Shown here: in pieces, positions 1 through 8,219 of the stretch
Layout of the letters: each line of letters starts with the position of its first letter
How positions within the stretch are numbered: position 1 is the first letter of the stretch
Assembly (NCBI GenBank): GCA_045531435.1
Contig: JAZSDZ010000126.1
Coordinates: 1-37,373, forward strand
From: Fimenecus sp045531435
Lineage (GTDB): Bacteria; Bacillota; Clostridia; Oscillospirales; Acutalibacteraceae
Length of the DNA: 37,373 nt
Direction of reading: 5' to 3'
Translations under genes and position numbers: made by a program
The notes under the pieces: generated by a model
The model's input: the letters and a program-made list of their open reading frames with translations, nothing else
The model's database searches: none
Told to the model about the DNA's origin: nothing

Positions 1-1
1 T

Positions 2-2065
2 TTCTCATTCGACTATTCAAGAGTAGTTGATACAACTGACGATAAATACTATAAATGGACACAGTGGATTTTCCTTAAAATGTTTGAAAACGGACTTGCA
101 TTCCGTGACAAGACTCTTGTAAACTACTGCCCATCTTGTAAAGTTGTTCTTTCAAACGAGGACTCTCAAGGTGGTAAGTGTGATATTTGTCATAGTGACG
201 TTGTGCAGAAGTCAAAGGATGTTTGGTACTTAAGAATTACAGAGTATGCTGACAAGCTTCTTGAAGGTCTTAATGATGTAGACTATCTTCCAAATATCAA
301 GCTTCAGCAGGTAAACTGGATTGGTAAATCCCGTGGTGCATTTGTTAACTTCAATCTTAACGAAATTCCTGAAGAATTAAAGATTTACACAACTCGTCCT
401 GATACTCTTTTCGGCGTAACATTTATGGTTATGGCTCCTGAGCATCCGATTATCGACAAGTATGCTGATAAGATTTCTAATATGGATGAAATCCTTGCAT
501 ATCGCACAGAATGTGCAAAGAAGACTGAATTTGAACGCACACAGCTTGTAAAAGATAAGACAGGTGTTAAGATTGCAGGAATTACTGCAAAGAATCCTGT
601 AAATGGCAAGGATATTCCGATTTACATATCTGACTATGTTATGATGGGTTACGGTACAGGTGCTATTATGGCTGTGCCTGCACACGATGACCGTGACTAT
701 GATTTCGCAAAGAAATTTGGTATTGACATTATTGAGGTTATCAAGGGTGGCAACATCGACGAGGCTGCTTATGCAGGTGACGGTGAAATGGTTAACTCTG
801 AATTCCTTAATGGTATTGATAACAAGAAAGATTCAATCGCAAAGATGATTGATTTCTTACAGGAAAAAGGCATCGGTGAAGGCGGTGTTCAGTACAAGAT
901 GAAGGACTGGGCATTCAACCGTCAGCGTTATTGGGGTGAACCAATTCCAATCGTTCACTGTGAAAAATGTGGTATGGTTGCTGTGCCTTATGAAGAACTT
1001 CCATTAAGACTTCCTGAGGTTGAAAACTTTGCTCCCGGTACAGATGGCGAAAGCCCACTTGCAAAGATTGACAGTTATGTAAATTGCAAGTGTCCGAAAT
1101 GTGGCGGAGATGCAAAGAGAGAAACTGATACAATGCCACAGTGGGCAGGTTCATCATGGTATTTCCTTCGATACATTGACCCACATAACGACGAATGTCT
1201 TGCTGATATGGATAAGCTTAACTACTGGATGCCTGTTGACTGGTACAACGGTGGTATGGAGCATGTTACTCGTCACCTTATATATTCTCGTTTCTGGCAT
1301 AAATTCCTTTATGATATCGGTGTAGTACCTTACGCAGAACCATATGCAAAGAGAACTGCTCAGGGACTTATTCTTGGACCTGATGGCGTTAAGATGAGTA
1401 AATCCCGTGGTAATGTTATCGACCCTAATGAGGTTGTTGACGTATTCGGTGCTGATGTTCTTCGTACTTATGTACTCTTTATGGGTGACTATGAGCAGGC
1501 TGCTCCTTGGTCAGAAAACTCAGTTAAGGGCTGTAAGAGATTCGTTGACAGAATATGGAATTTACAGGAAATCCTCGCCCCAGGCGACGAGTTCTCAAAG
1601 GAACTTTCTTGCATCTTCCACAAGACAATCAAGAAGGTAACAGAAGATATCGAAGCTCTTAAATACAACACTGCTATTGCAGCACTTATGACTCTCCTTA
1701 ACGGAATTTATACAAAGGGTGCAATCAATCGTGCAGAACTTAAAGTGCTTCTTCTCCTTGTTAACCCATTTGCTCCTCATGTTACAGAGGAAATGTGGGA
1801 AACATGTGGTTTTGGTAAGATGATTGCGGCTGACGGCGTATGGCCAACATATGATGAAGCAAAGTGCATTGACGAAACAATTGAAATTGTTGTTCAGATT
1901 AACGGTAAAATCCGCGCAAAGCTTAATGTACCAGCTGATATTGAACAGGCAGATGCAGTAGCTATGGCAAAGGCTGACGAAAAGGTTGCAGCGGAACTCC
2001 AGGGCAAGAATATTATCAAGGAAATTTACGTTAAGGGTAAGCTTGTAAATATTGTTGCAAAATAA
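2..2065 (+). CDS. leuS: Leucine--tRNA ligase, 5'-truncated by the window edge
   Basis: Class I aminoacyl-tRNA synthetase that charges tRNA-Leu in the cytoplasm. The frame is open from base 2 with no start codon, so 687 C-terminal codons are present and the start and HIGH motif lie upstream. The ATG at 80 is internal, because the residues before it (SFDYSRVVDTTD) are already LeuRS-like. Visible parts are a cysteine cluster CPSCK...CDIC near the left edge, an editing (CP1) domain with the stretch TTRPDTLFGVTFMVMAPEHP, a second Cys-rich insert (CEKCG...CKCPKCGG), the catalytic KMSKS at 1391-1405, and a C-terminal domain with VQINGKIRAKLNVP. It is followed closely by an rRNA methyltransferase gene with no terminator between them, only a short GC-rich palindrome, so co-transcription is likely. 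The identification is firm. Confidence 0.97.
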   Translation, partial: FSFDYSRVVDTTDDKYYKWTQWIFLKMFENGLAFRDKTLVNYCPSCKVVLSNEDSQGGKCDICHSDVVQKSKDVWYLRITEYADKLLEGLNDVDYLPNIKLQQVNWIGKSRGAFVNFNLNEIPEELKIYTTRPDTLFGVTFMVMAPEHPIIDKYADKISNMDEILAYRTECAKKTEFERTQLVKDKTGVKIAGITAKNPVNGKDIPIYISDYVMMGYGTGAIMAVPAHDDRDYDFAKKFGIDIIEVIKGGNIDEAAYAGDGEMVNSEFLNGIDNKKDSIAKMIDFLQEKGIGEGGVQYKMKDWAFNRQRYWGEPIPIVHCEKCGMVAVPYEELPLRLPEVENFAPGTDGESPLAKIDSYVNCKCPKCGGDAKRETDTMPQWAGSSWYFLRYIDPHNDECLADMDKLNYWMPVDWYNGGMEHVTRHLIYSRFWHKFLYDIGVVPYAEPYAKRTAQGLILGPDGVKMSKSRGNVIDPNEVVDVFGADVLRTYVLFMGDYEQAAPWSENSVKGCKRFVDRIWNLQEILAPGDEFSKELSCIFHKTIKKVTEDIEALKYNTAIAALMTLLNGIYTKGAINRAELKVLLLLVNPFAPHVTEEMWETCGFGKMIAADGVWPTYDEAKCIDETIEIVVQINGKIRAKLNVPADIEQADAVAMAKADEKVAAELQGKNIIKEIYVKGKLVNIVAK

Positions 2066-2078
2066 AATATAATGGTAG

Positions 2079-2098
2079 GGCGGGGTCTTGACCCCGCC
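2079..2098. repeat. GC-rich perfect palindrome between leuS and rlmA
   Basis: GGCGGGGTC at 2079-2087 pairs perfectly with GACCCCGCC at 2090-2098 around a 2-base centre. It is far more GC-rich than its surroundings and sits 13 bases after the leuS stop with no T-tract, so it is a poor terminator. It looks like a dispersed intergenic palindrome. It also falls inside an apparent upstream extension of the next reading frame, which argues that the extension is not translated. Confidence 0.7.
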
Positions 2099-2119
2099 GT
2101 CATTGTTAAAGGTGATTCT

Positions 2120-2926
2120 ATGTTCATTTGTCCTATTTGCAAATCAAAATTGAATATTGATGGTAAGGCATATATCTGTGAAAACAATCATTCTTTTGAT
2201 ATTGCAAAGCAGGGATATGTAAATCTTTTACCCGTCAACAAAAAGCACTCTGACAATCCCGGTGACTCAAAGGATATGGTGCTTTCCCGTCGTGAATTTC
2301 TCGAAGGTGGATATTATGACTGCTTTACAGAAAAACTCTGTGAAATCATAAACTCGTTGTTTGAAGATAAACAAAAAATAACAATTGCCGATTGTGGTTG
2401 TGGTGAAGGTTATTATGATGGTAAATTGGATGTCATTAACTGTGAATATGACCTTTACGGTTTTGATATTTCAAAGGAGGCAGTGCGATATGCCTCGGGA
2501 AAGTATAAAAAATGCAACTACGCAGTTGGTAGTTGCTTTAATATGCCTTTAATTGATTGTTGTTTTGACCTTGCACTCAATATTTTCGCACCGATGGTCG
2601 AAGATGAGATGGCAAGAATTCTTAAAAAAGACGGCTATATGATTTATGCTGTGCCCGGGAAAAGTCACTTGATGGGACTTAAAAAAATTCTTTATGAAAA
2701 CACCTATGAAAATGAAGAAAAGCATACTGAGTATGGGGGCTTTCAATTTATTGACAGAATTTCTGTTAATAATGAAATTACAGTAAATGGTGAAATGGGT
2801 GTAAATCTTTTCAAAATGACACCGTATTATTATAAAACTGAATTGGGCGCAGAAGAAAAAATAAGAAAAAATGACGGATTTACAACCGAAATCCATTTCG
2901 ACTTTTTGATATACAGAAAAAAATAA
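2120..2926 (+). CDS. 23S rRNA (guanine-N1)-methyltransferase, RlmA family
   Basis: SAM-dependent methyltransferase that probably methylates N1 of a guanine in 23S rRNA (RlmA-I/RlmA-II type). The chosen 268-residue start at 2120 has AAAGGTGAT just upstream. An in-frame ATG at 2072 would translate through a GC-rich palindrome and has no ribosome site. The N-terminus is a four-cysteine zinc finger (FICPICKSKL...YICENNHSFD), followed by the family's typical linker GYVNLLPVN, which starts the route into the Rossmann fold. The SAM-binding loop is ADCGCGEGYYDG. The region after it (NIFAPMVEDEMARILKKDG) matches the usual post-motif-I organisation. It lies in the leuS transcript and ends at a bidirectional terminator. 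Which of the two known target guanines is modified cannot be read from the sequence. Confidence 0.88.
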   Translation: MFICPICKSKLNIDGKAYICENNHSFDIAKQGYVNLLPVNKKHSDNPGDSKDMVLSRREFLEGGYYDCFTEKLCEIINSLFEDKQKITIADCGCGEGYYDGKLDVINCEYDLYGFDISKEAVRYASGKYKKCNYAVGSCFNMPLIDCCFDLALNIFAPMVEDEMARILKKDGYMIYAVPGKSHLMGLKKILYENTYENEEKHTEYGGFQFIDRISVNNEITVNGEMGVNLFKMTPYYYKTELGAEEKIRKNDGFTTEIHFDFLIYRKK

Positions 2927-2957
2927 TGGTAGAGAAAGTAATCTCTACCATTTTTCT
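2926..2957. terminator. Bidirectional intrinsic terminator between rlmA and the acyltransferase
   Basis: The 10-bp stem ATGGTAGAGA (2926-2935) / TCTCTACCAT (2942-2951) has a 6-base loop and a T-rich run after it. On the reverse strand the same stem is followed by a run of T from the A-tract at 2917-2923. It therefore serves both convergent genes. Confidence 0.9.
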
Positions 2958-2960
2958 TTA

Positions 2961-4235
2961 TTATTTATCGTTTACTATTTTAAATGCTTCTTCTGTTGCA
3001 AACATAAGCTTTAAAACAACATCTTTCTTTGACGGAATACAATAAAGTGATTCGTCCTTAACAGAAATATCGAAATTGTCTGTCTTGCTGAGCTTTTTAT
3101 ATAAAAATTCTGTGTGTAATGTGTAAAGAGATTTTGTTGAACGCTGAATTCGGAAATCGTGACCGTTGTAATGACCAGTAACAACAAAACCATTTGCAAG
3201 GTCGTGAGTAACCTTGCCTTCACCTAAATCAATAAACTCAACACCGGGCAGTGAGTGGATATGAACATTATCCTCGAACTTATATGTACCGTCAAGAAGT
3301 TCTTTTCGTACACATTCTCTTTCCCATTCATACCAATCAGGGATGTGTGAAAATTCAGTTTCACCACTTAAGGCTTTCATTTCGCCAAGTTCTGTCATCT
3401 CCCACAGTTTTCCACATGCTTCGCAAGTAAGGTGGATTCCTTTGCCCACAGTTTTACCTTCTGCCATACAATGAGGGCATTTGTAAAGAATCTTATTAAG
3501 ACCATCTGCACGGAAATTTTCAGTGATTTTTATGTTATTCTCTTTCTGCCACTTGTAATCATCATACGCCATTTCACGATGAATTACTTCGTTGATTTCC
3601 TCAACGCTCATTTCCTGAACCTGTTCAGCAGTAAGAACCTGTTTCATAGTAGAACGGAAAGGAACTTTTCTGTATTGACGGAAATCCCAGAATGGTGCAT
3701 TAAGATAATGTCCGTGATGAATCATAATTACCAATGGCACTTTGTTTTTCTTAACAAGCTTTGCCACAACATCAGGGATAAGACTTGTTGTACCAACATT
3801 TGTATATCGTGCTTCAGGGTACATATAGAGAATGTCTCCGTAATCGTGAAGAACCTTATGTACAGCACGGACAAGGCTTATGTCGGTTGTGAATTTTCGA
3901 TGACACGCACAACCAAGTTTTTCCATAATTTTTGCCATTCCCACAAATCCGTCAAAGGTGGCAACATTGTTGAAATTGTATTTTCGTAATGCTCGGAAGC
4001 TTACAAGAAAGTCAACAAATTGTGTGTGGTTTGAAAGAACAATATAAGGTGGCTCTAAACCATCCATATTTATTTTTTCAATTTTACTACCCTTACGGAT
4101 GCACAATTTTGATACGACTGCTGAAGCAACATAGACAAGATTTCTATAAAACTTATCTTGCTTTGCAGGTATGGTAGGCGGGATATATATTTCTATATTG
4201 TCAGGATAAACGATATAATCCTTAATCTCATTCAT
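2961..4235 (-). CDS. PlsC-like acyltransferase with internal zinc ribbon
   Basis: Probable glycerolipid acyltransferase of the PlsC/LPLAT superfamily, acting at the cytoplasmic membrane face. The HX4D catalytic motif is NHTQFVD (H70, D75), and the substrate-binding block is YPEARYTN near residues 139-146, equivalent to FPEGTRS in typical PlsC. The protein is 424 residues, much longer than a standard PlsC of about 200-250. The extra part holds a zinc ribbon (Cys 253, 256, 271 and 274) and a C-terminal region of about 120 residues rich in beta-strand-like sequence that I do not recognise. There is no obvious N-terminal signal or long membrane helix. It is a single-gene unit convergent with rlmA, with its own promoter carrying TTGTAAC repeats. 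The acyltransferase fold is secure; the substrate (lysophosphatidate or something else) is not known. Confidence 0.8.
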   Translation of the reverse strand: MNEIKDYIVYPDNIEIYIPPTIPAKQDKFYRNLVYVASAVVSKLCIRKGSKIEKINMDGLEPPYIVLSNHTQFVDFLVSFRALRKYNFNNVATFDGFVGMAKIMEKLGCACHRKFTTDISLVRAVHKVLHDYGDILYMYPEARYTNVGTTSLIPDVVAKLVKKNKVPLVIMIHHGHYLNAPFWDFRQYRKVPFRSTMKQVLTAEQVQEMSVEEINEVIHREMAYDDYKWQKENNIKITENFRADGLNKILYKCPHCMAEGKTVGKGIHLTCEACGKLWEMTELGEMKALSGETEFSHIPDWYEWERECVRKELLDGTYKFEDNVHIHSLPGVEFIDLGEGKVTHDLANGFVVTGHYNGHDFRIQRSTKSLYTLHTEFLYKKLSKTDNFDISVKDESLYCIPSKKDVVLKLMFATEEAFKIVNDK

Positions 4236-4284
4236 TTAATCACCCTTAAAGTCAATTGCAAAAATTGTAACTGATTTGTAACTA

Positions 4285-4313
4285 TTTTACCACAAGTGTT
4301 ACAAATAAGCAAG
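4285..4313 (-). promoter_or_regulatory. Sigma-A-type promoter of the acyltransferase gene
   Basis: On the reverse strand the elements are TTGCTT (4308-4313), a 17-base spacer and TAAAAT (4285-4290), with the start codon about 50 bases downstream. Three TTGTAAC-type motifs overlap or flank it, at 4266-4272, 4277-4283 and (inverted) 4299-4305, which suggests an operator. Confidence 0.55.
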
Positions 4314-4319
4314 TATAAG

Positions 4320-5201
4320 TTATTTTACAAAATGTGCAATATCTTCCGGTAAGGGAGATTCAATTTCTATAACTTTTTTTGTTACGGGATGAGTGAATTT
4401 ACAATAGCAACAATGAAGAGCTTGACGAGAAATGTCGTCACGAGGTGTACCGTACATTGTATCTCCAACAAGTGGAGTGCCCAGAGATGCAAAGTGCACT
4501 CTGATTTGATGAGTTCTTCCTGTTTGCAAATGAATTCTTAAAAGAGTCTTGTTGTCGTGATGAGAAATTGCTTTCCATTCAGTAATGGCAATTTCTCCTC
4601 TTTCGTCAACTGTACGATATGTCTTTATGGGGTCAGGACGAAAAATCGGTCGGTCAATTACACCTTCACCCTCATAAATTCCGTCACAGACTGCCATATA
4701 TTCCTTATAAATATTACCATTTAAGATACCTGTAACAAATCGGTTAAGTCCACAGATGACAATTCCCGATGTACCACGGTCAAGACGACCAATTGAACGG
4801 AAAATTGACGATTTGCCTTGTTGTTGAAGGTGATAGGCGACAGCGTTTGCAAGAGTATCACCCTGATGGTTGTGTGACGGATGTAAAGGAAGTCCTGCAG
4901 GTTTATCTACAATGAGCAAATCCTCGTCCTCATAAAAGACCTTTAATGGATAGGGGAGTGGCTCGACTGCAGATGTCTGTTCTTCCTTATCAATGGGCAA
5001 CGTGATTGAAAGAATATCGCCTTTTTTCATAAGGTCAACAGTCCTTGTATGCACACCATTGAGCATAATTCCATCATCGTCATGCTTGAGCTTTGTAATA
5101 AGTCGTGATGATGCTTTTGCATGATTTTTAAGAAACTCAAGGACTCTTTTGCCGTCATACTTTTCTTCAATTGTGAAATCTATGCGTCTTTTTGTGTTCA
5201 T
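4320..5201 (-). CDS. RluA-family pseudouridine synthase
   Basis: RNA pseudouridine synthase that isomerises uridine in rRNA or tRNA. The catalytic block is GRLDRGTSGIVI with the aspartate at residue 141. The preceding LLIVDKPAGLPLHPS and the following LQTGRTHQIRVHFASLGTPLVGD are diagnostic RluA-family motifs. The first 70 residues form an S4-like RNA-binding domain (SRLITKLKHDDDGIMLNG), as in RluD-type members. At 293 residues it is normal for the family. The ATG start is preceded by AAAGGTGAA on the coding strand. It is transcribed alone from a good promoter. RluA, RluC and RluD types cannot be told apart safely, so no symbol is given. Confidence 0.93.
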   Translation of the reverse strand: MNTKRRIDFTIEEKYDGKRVLEFLKNHAKASSRLITKLKHDDDGIMLNGVHTRTVDLMKKGDILSITLPIDKEEQTSAVEPLPYPLKVFYEDEDLLIVDKPAGLPLHPSHNHQGDTLANAVAYHLQQQGKSSIFRSIGRLDRGTSGIVICGLNRFVTGILNGNIYKEYMAVCDGIYEGEGVIDRPIFRPDPIKTYRTVDERGEIAITEWKAISHHDNKTLLRIHLQTGRTHQIRVHFASLGTPLVGDTMYGTPRDDISRQALHCCYCKFTHPVTKKVIEIESPLPEDIAHFVK

Positions 5202-5235
5202 GTTAAGATTTCACCTTTCATCAAATTTCTGTTGT

Positions 5236-5264
5236 ATTGTATCATAAAAAAAGAATATAGACAA
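5236..5264 (-). promoter_or_regulatory. Sigma-A promoter of the pseudouridine synthase gene
   Basis: On the reverse strand, TTGTCT (5259-5264), exactly 17 bases, then TACAAT (5236-5241). The start codon lies about 35 bases downstream of the -10 box. Confidence 0.65.
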
Positions 5265-5366
5265 TATTAAAATAAGTCTGGTAAATTATAATTTGTCGGA
5301 ATATTGTCTTCCTATATAAACTTTAATTTGTAAAAAAGTATGAGAATATATCGTGTTTTTTGATAT

Positions 5367-5381
5367 GCAACCGTTGGTTGC
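5367..5381. promoter_or_regulatory. Inverted repeat upstream of the XRE regulator (possible operator)
   Basis: GCAACC-GTT-GGTTGC is a perfect 6-bp inverted repeat with a 3-base centre, about 75 bases ahead of the regulator start. The size and symmetry fit a dimeric helix-turn-helix protein, possibly autoregulation, but this is inference. No T-tract follows it, so it is not a terminator. Confidence 0.35.
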
Positions 5382-5455
5382 TAAATTTTAAAGGCGAGTT
5401 GGTTGATTTTTTTAATGATTTACGATAAGATCTAATCAGAAAGGGAGGTTGTATA

Positions 5456-6262
5456 ATGAATCTCGGTGAAAAGATTTATAATTTGAGAATCGAAAAAAAC
5501 TTATCTCAAGGAGATTTAGCCGATAAACTCGATGTTTCCCGTCAATCGGTTTCAAAATGGGAAAACAATACAGCAGTACCTGATTTGGATAAGCTTATTA
5601 AAATATGTGATATTTTTGAGATTTCACTCGATGAAATAACAGGTCGTGAAGTGCCAAAAGAAAGCTTAAAAGAAAATCCCTTAAATAAAATTGAAACAAT
5701 CAAAAATTCACTTACAAAAACACAGCTTGTGGGTTGTATTCTCATAGGTGTTGCAATTATAAGTCTATTAATACCATTTGGAGCAGTTTTTTCTCCATCA
5801 ATTCTAGTATGCGGTCTGATTTGTCTTACAGTAAAGAAAAATCCATGGTATTGGTGTGCGTGGGTTGTGTTTATCCCTTTACTGTTTGTAATTGGCTGGG
5901 CAATGGCAATAGATATTATCTGCACCATAATTGAAATGGCTTTTCTTGTAGTAATGGCTTTTGCGACATATAAAGCCTTTAAGGATACTGAAATATTAAT
6001 GTCGAAGAAGAAAGCGATTTTAATTCTTATGCTGTCTGTTGCTTTTGATTTGATATACATACTTTTCCATATGTGGAATATGGGACTTTTTGGTGAGATT
6101 AATCCTATTGAAACAGTTATCGCTGGAAATGGACAGACAGTTACAAGCGGACAAGTGACATCGGGGTTAGGTTATGGAATTATAAATATGTTTCTTACAG
6201 CAGGTGTTGGGTTGTCATATATAGGAATATTTGTAAGTGCGAAGAATTTTAGGAAGAAATAG
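5456..6262 (+). CDS. XRE-family transcriptional regulator with C-terminal membrane domain
   Basis: The N-terminal 65 residues are a classical Cro/C1-type helix-turn-helix: IYNLRIEKNLSQGDLADKLDVSRQSVSKWEN, then PDLDKLIKICDIFEISLDEI. After a short charged linker come several hydrophobic segments (about residues 88-125, 130-175, 183-210 and 235-260), so it is a membrane-anchored DNA-binding protein of 268 residues. Such HTH-membrane fusions are common in Firmicutes, often near transporters, and may sense a membrane or extracellular cue. Here it stands alone, with a strong ribosome site AAGGGAGG before the ATG and a palindrome upstream that could be its own operator. Target genes are unknown. The following bidirectional terminator separates it from the convergent SCP2 operon. 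Confidence 0.85.
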   Translation: MNLGEKIYNLRIEKNLSQGDLADKLDVSRQSVSKWENNTAVPDLDKLIKICDIFEISLDEITGREVPKESLKENPLNKIETIKNSLTKTQLVGCILIGVAIISLLIPFGAVFSPSILVCGLICLTVKKNPWYWCAWVVFIPLLFVIGWAMAIDIICTIIEMAFLVVMAFATYKAFKDTEILMSKKKAILILMLSVAFDLIYILFHMWNMGLFGEINPIETVIAGNGQTVTSGQVTSGLGYGIINMFLTAGVGLSYIGIFVSAKNFRKK

Positions 6263-6328
6263 TGTCAGTTATGACTCCCTCATCAGAGAGAGCCAAGATT
6301 ACATTTTTTATAATGATATAAAATAACA

Positions 6329-6360
6329 AAAACCACGGTGTGAAACCGTGGTTTTCTTAA
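6329..6360. terminator. Bidirectional intrinsic terminator at the end of the SCP2 operon
   Basis: The stem AAAACCACGG (6329-6338) / CCGTGGTTTT (6346-6355) has a 7-base loop. T-rich sequence lies on both sides, so it can stop the forward regulator transcript and the reverse five-gene operon. Confidence 0.9.
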
Positions 6361-6371
6361 TGTATATTGTC

Positions 6372-7172
6372 TTATTTTGCCAATGCGCCAACCTCAAGCA
6401 TAAATCCACCGAGCTGTGCACCGAATTCAGGACCACCGTCCATAATAAGACGTCCTGCTTTTGTAGCCTCAAGCATATCATCTGTACTTAAAAGGATACC
6501 AAGTGCTGATTCAAGGCAATCAAAACGAAGTGTAAAGAAAGGCATTGCTCTCTTGTATTCGCCACGACCTGCTCTTGATTTACCTGCTTTAATACGAATG
6601 AAAGCAGAAACTTCAGGATGACCATCAACTGCGAAAGCATAAACACGGTCAGGACTCTTTGTTGTCCAATCCTTGATTTCAGTATGACCCATTTTGTTAA
6701 GCTGACTGATACCACTTGAAAGGAGATAGAAGAAGCACTTAACCATAAGTGTCTGTGTTTCCTCGTCCTTTGGAGCTTCAGTAGCACCTGTAAGCTCTGA
6801 AAGCTTAAGAAGTGTCATAAGTAATGCTGTGAAAGCGCCAAAATTCTTGATGATACCTTTGAATTTAGGAAGTTTAAGCATATTTCCTTTGAAAAAGGCA
6901 TTCATTGTTTCAATGTCCTTGAATTCAAGTTCAACATCAGGTGATTCGTGAATAGAGTTAAGCTTTGTCTCCCATTCGCCCTCTGTAATAACGAAATGTG
7001 TTGAATACTTGCCACCCTCAGCTTCAGGGTCAAGAGCACTAATCTGTAAAACAGTAGTGAGTTTGTCAAATTTAGCTTTGAGTGATGGAACATCAGTAGC
7101 AATAACTTTCAAAAGTGGCAATGCAGCATTGAAAAATATTTTTGATGCATAAAGTTCATTTTGTGCGTGCAT
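6372..7172 (-). CDS. SCP2-like (sterol-carrier-type) protein B, last gene of the operon
   Basis: A 266-residue soluble protein without signal peptide or membrane helix. It reads as two SCP2-like halves. Residues about 40-135 contain YSTHFVITEGEWETKLNSI, DVELEFKDIETMNAFFKGN and LPKFKGIIKNF. Residues about 175-266 contain AVDGHPEVSAFIRIKAGKS, PFFTLRFDCLESALGILLS and the terminal GGPEFGAQLGGFMLEVGALA. SCP2 domains form a hydrophobic pocket that holds lipids or other apolar ligands, so a carrier or co-substrate-binding role is likely. It follows transketolase C by 37 bases and shares the operon with a second, diverged SCP2-like protein at the far end. The domain call rests on pattern recognition, and the ligand is unknown. 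Confidence 0.65.
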   Translation of the reverse strand: MHAQNELYASKIFFNAALPLLKVIATDVPSLKAKFDKLTTVLQISALDPEAEGGKYSTHFVITEGEWETKLNSIHESPDVELEFKDIETMNAFFKGNMLKLPKFKGIIKNFGAFTALLMTLLKLSELTGATEAPKDEETQTLMVKCFFYLLSSGISQLNKMGHTEIKDWTTKSPDRVYAFAVDGHPEVSAFIRIKAGKSRAGRGEYKRAMPFFTLRFDCLESALGILLSTDDMLEATKAGRLIMDGGPEFGAQLGGFMLEVGALAK

Positions 7173-7209
7173 ATTATCAACTCTCTTTCTGAATGATTTG
7201 GATTAAGGA

Positions 7210-8217
7210 TTAAACCTCATCATCCCAGTTATCGTCTTCTTCAAAGTCTGCGTTCATTGTTTCACGAACTGCAGCGATGATTCCGTTAGCGTCAATACCT
7301 GCATCAGACATAATGTCTTCCTGAAGACCAATCATAGCAAAGCCCTTATGACCGAGCATCTTGAACGCACAACCCTTACCGTACTGAGCCATAACTTCAG
7401 CAACTGCTGAACCAAGACCGCCTGTTACGAGATGGTCTTCAACTGTGATAATTCTTCTTGTATCAGAAATTGCTTTCTGAATTGCCTCAACGTCGATTGG
7501 GCTGATTGTATGCATATTAAGAACACGAACTGAAAGTCCGTCAGCATTCTTAAGAAATTCAGCAGCCTGTTTTGCCTGGAATACGCAAGAACCACAAGCG
7601 ATAACTGTAATATCTGTACCCGGACAGATTTCAACAGCCTTACCAACCTCAAATCCGTAATCCTGATTTTCATAAAGAACACGGTCAAAGCCACGGTTGA
7701 TACGGATGTAATATGGTCCGAAGTTATCATAAGCAGCGTTAACTGCATTTGCTGTTTCAAAACCGTCAGCAGGAACGATAACTGTAAGATTTGGCATTGC
7801 TCTTGTGATTGCAAGGTCAGTGATAGCGTGGTGAGTTGAACCTGCCTGACCGAATGATGTACCTGAATGAGTAGCAATAATCTTTGCATTTACATTCTGA
7901 TAGCAGATGTCTGTGTGAAGCTGGTCACAAGCACGCATTGATGTGAAAGCAGAGAAACCTGAAAGGAATGGAATCATACCTGCTCTTGCCATACCTGCTG
8001 CAACACCGAACATATCCTGTTCTGCGATACCAACGTTGATAACTCTTTCAGGACAAACCTTTAAAACGTCACCAAGCTTTGTTGATTTTGCAAGGTCAGC
8101 TGTGATAGCAACAACCTTAGGGTCCTTTAAAATAATGTCGGCAAGTGCCTTACCGTAAATTTCAGCTGTAGAAAGTGCAGTCTGGTCAACTGCTGTATAA
8201 ACAAATCCGCCTGCCAT
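7210..8217 (-). CDS. Split transketolase, C-terminal subunit (Pyr and C-terminal domains)
   Basis: Thiamine-diphosphate enzyme subunit homologous to the C-terminal half of transketolase. It carries the pyrimidine-binding domain and the transketolase C domain: ITADLAKSTKLGDVLKVCPERVINVGIAEQDMFGVAAGMA, then HHAITDLAITRAMPNLTVIVPAD and the C-domain start ITVEDHLVTGGLGSAVAEV. The catalytic glutamate that activates thiamine is in NVGIAEQDM. At 335 residues it has the usual size for the split form. It lies two bases after the N-terminal subunit stop, so the two are almost certainly made together and form an alpha2-beta2 enzyme. Split transketolases serve both central metabolism and specialised pathways. 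The partner genes here (aminotransferase and SCP2-like proteins) suggest the latter. Confidence 0.92.
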   Translation of the reverse strand: MAGGFVYTAVDQTALSTAEIYGKALADIILKDPKVVAITADLAKSTKLGDVLKVCPERVINVGIAEQDMFGVAAGMARAGMIPFLSGFSAFTSMRACDQLHTDICYQNVNAKIIATHSGTSFGQAGSTHHAITDLAITRAMPNLTVIVPADGFETANAVNAAYDNFGPYYIRINRGFDRVLYENQDYGFEVGKAVEICPGTDITVIACGSCVFQAKQAAEFLKNADGLSVRVLNMHTISPIDVEAIQKAISDTRRIITVEDHLVTGGLGSAVAEVMAQYGKGCAFKMLGHKGFAMIGLQEDIMSDAGIDANGIIAAVRETMNADFEEDDNWDDEV

Positions 8218-8219
8218 AA

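Noticed and set aside
80..2065. ATG at 80 as the start of leuS
   Set aside because: The frame is open to the window edge and the residues before the ATG already match LeuRS, so the gene is truncated by the window rather than starting here.
3432..3989. A 185-residue forward open frame opposite the acyltransferase gene
   Set aside because: It is the antisense shadow of a gene with clear catalytic motifs, and its sequence is rich in Phe, His and Cys without domain logic.
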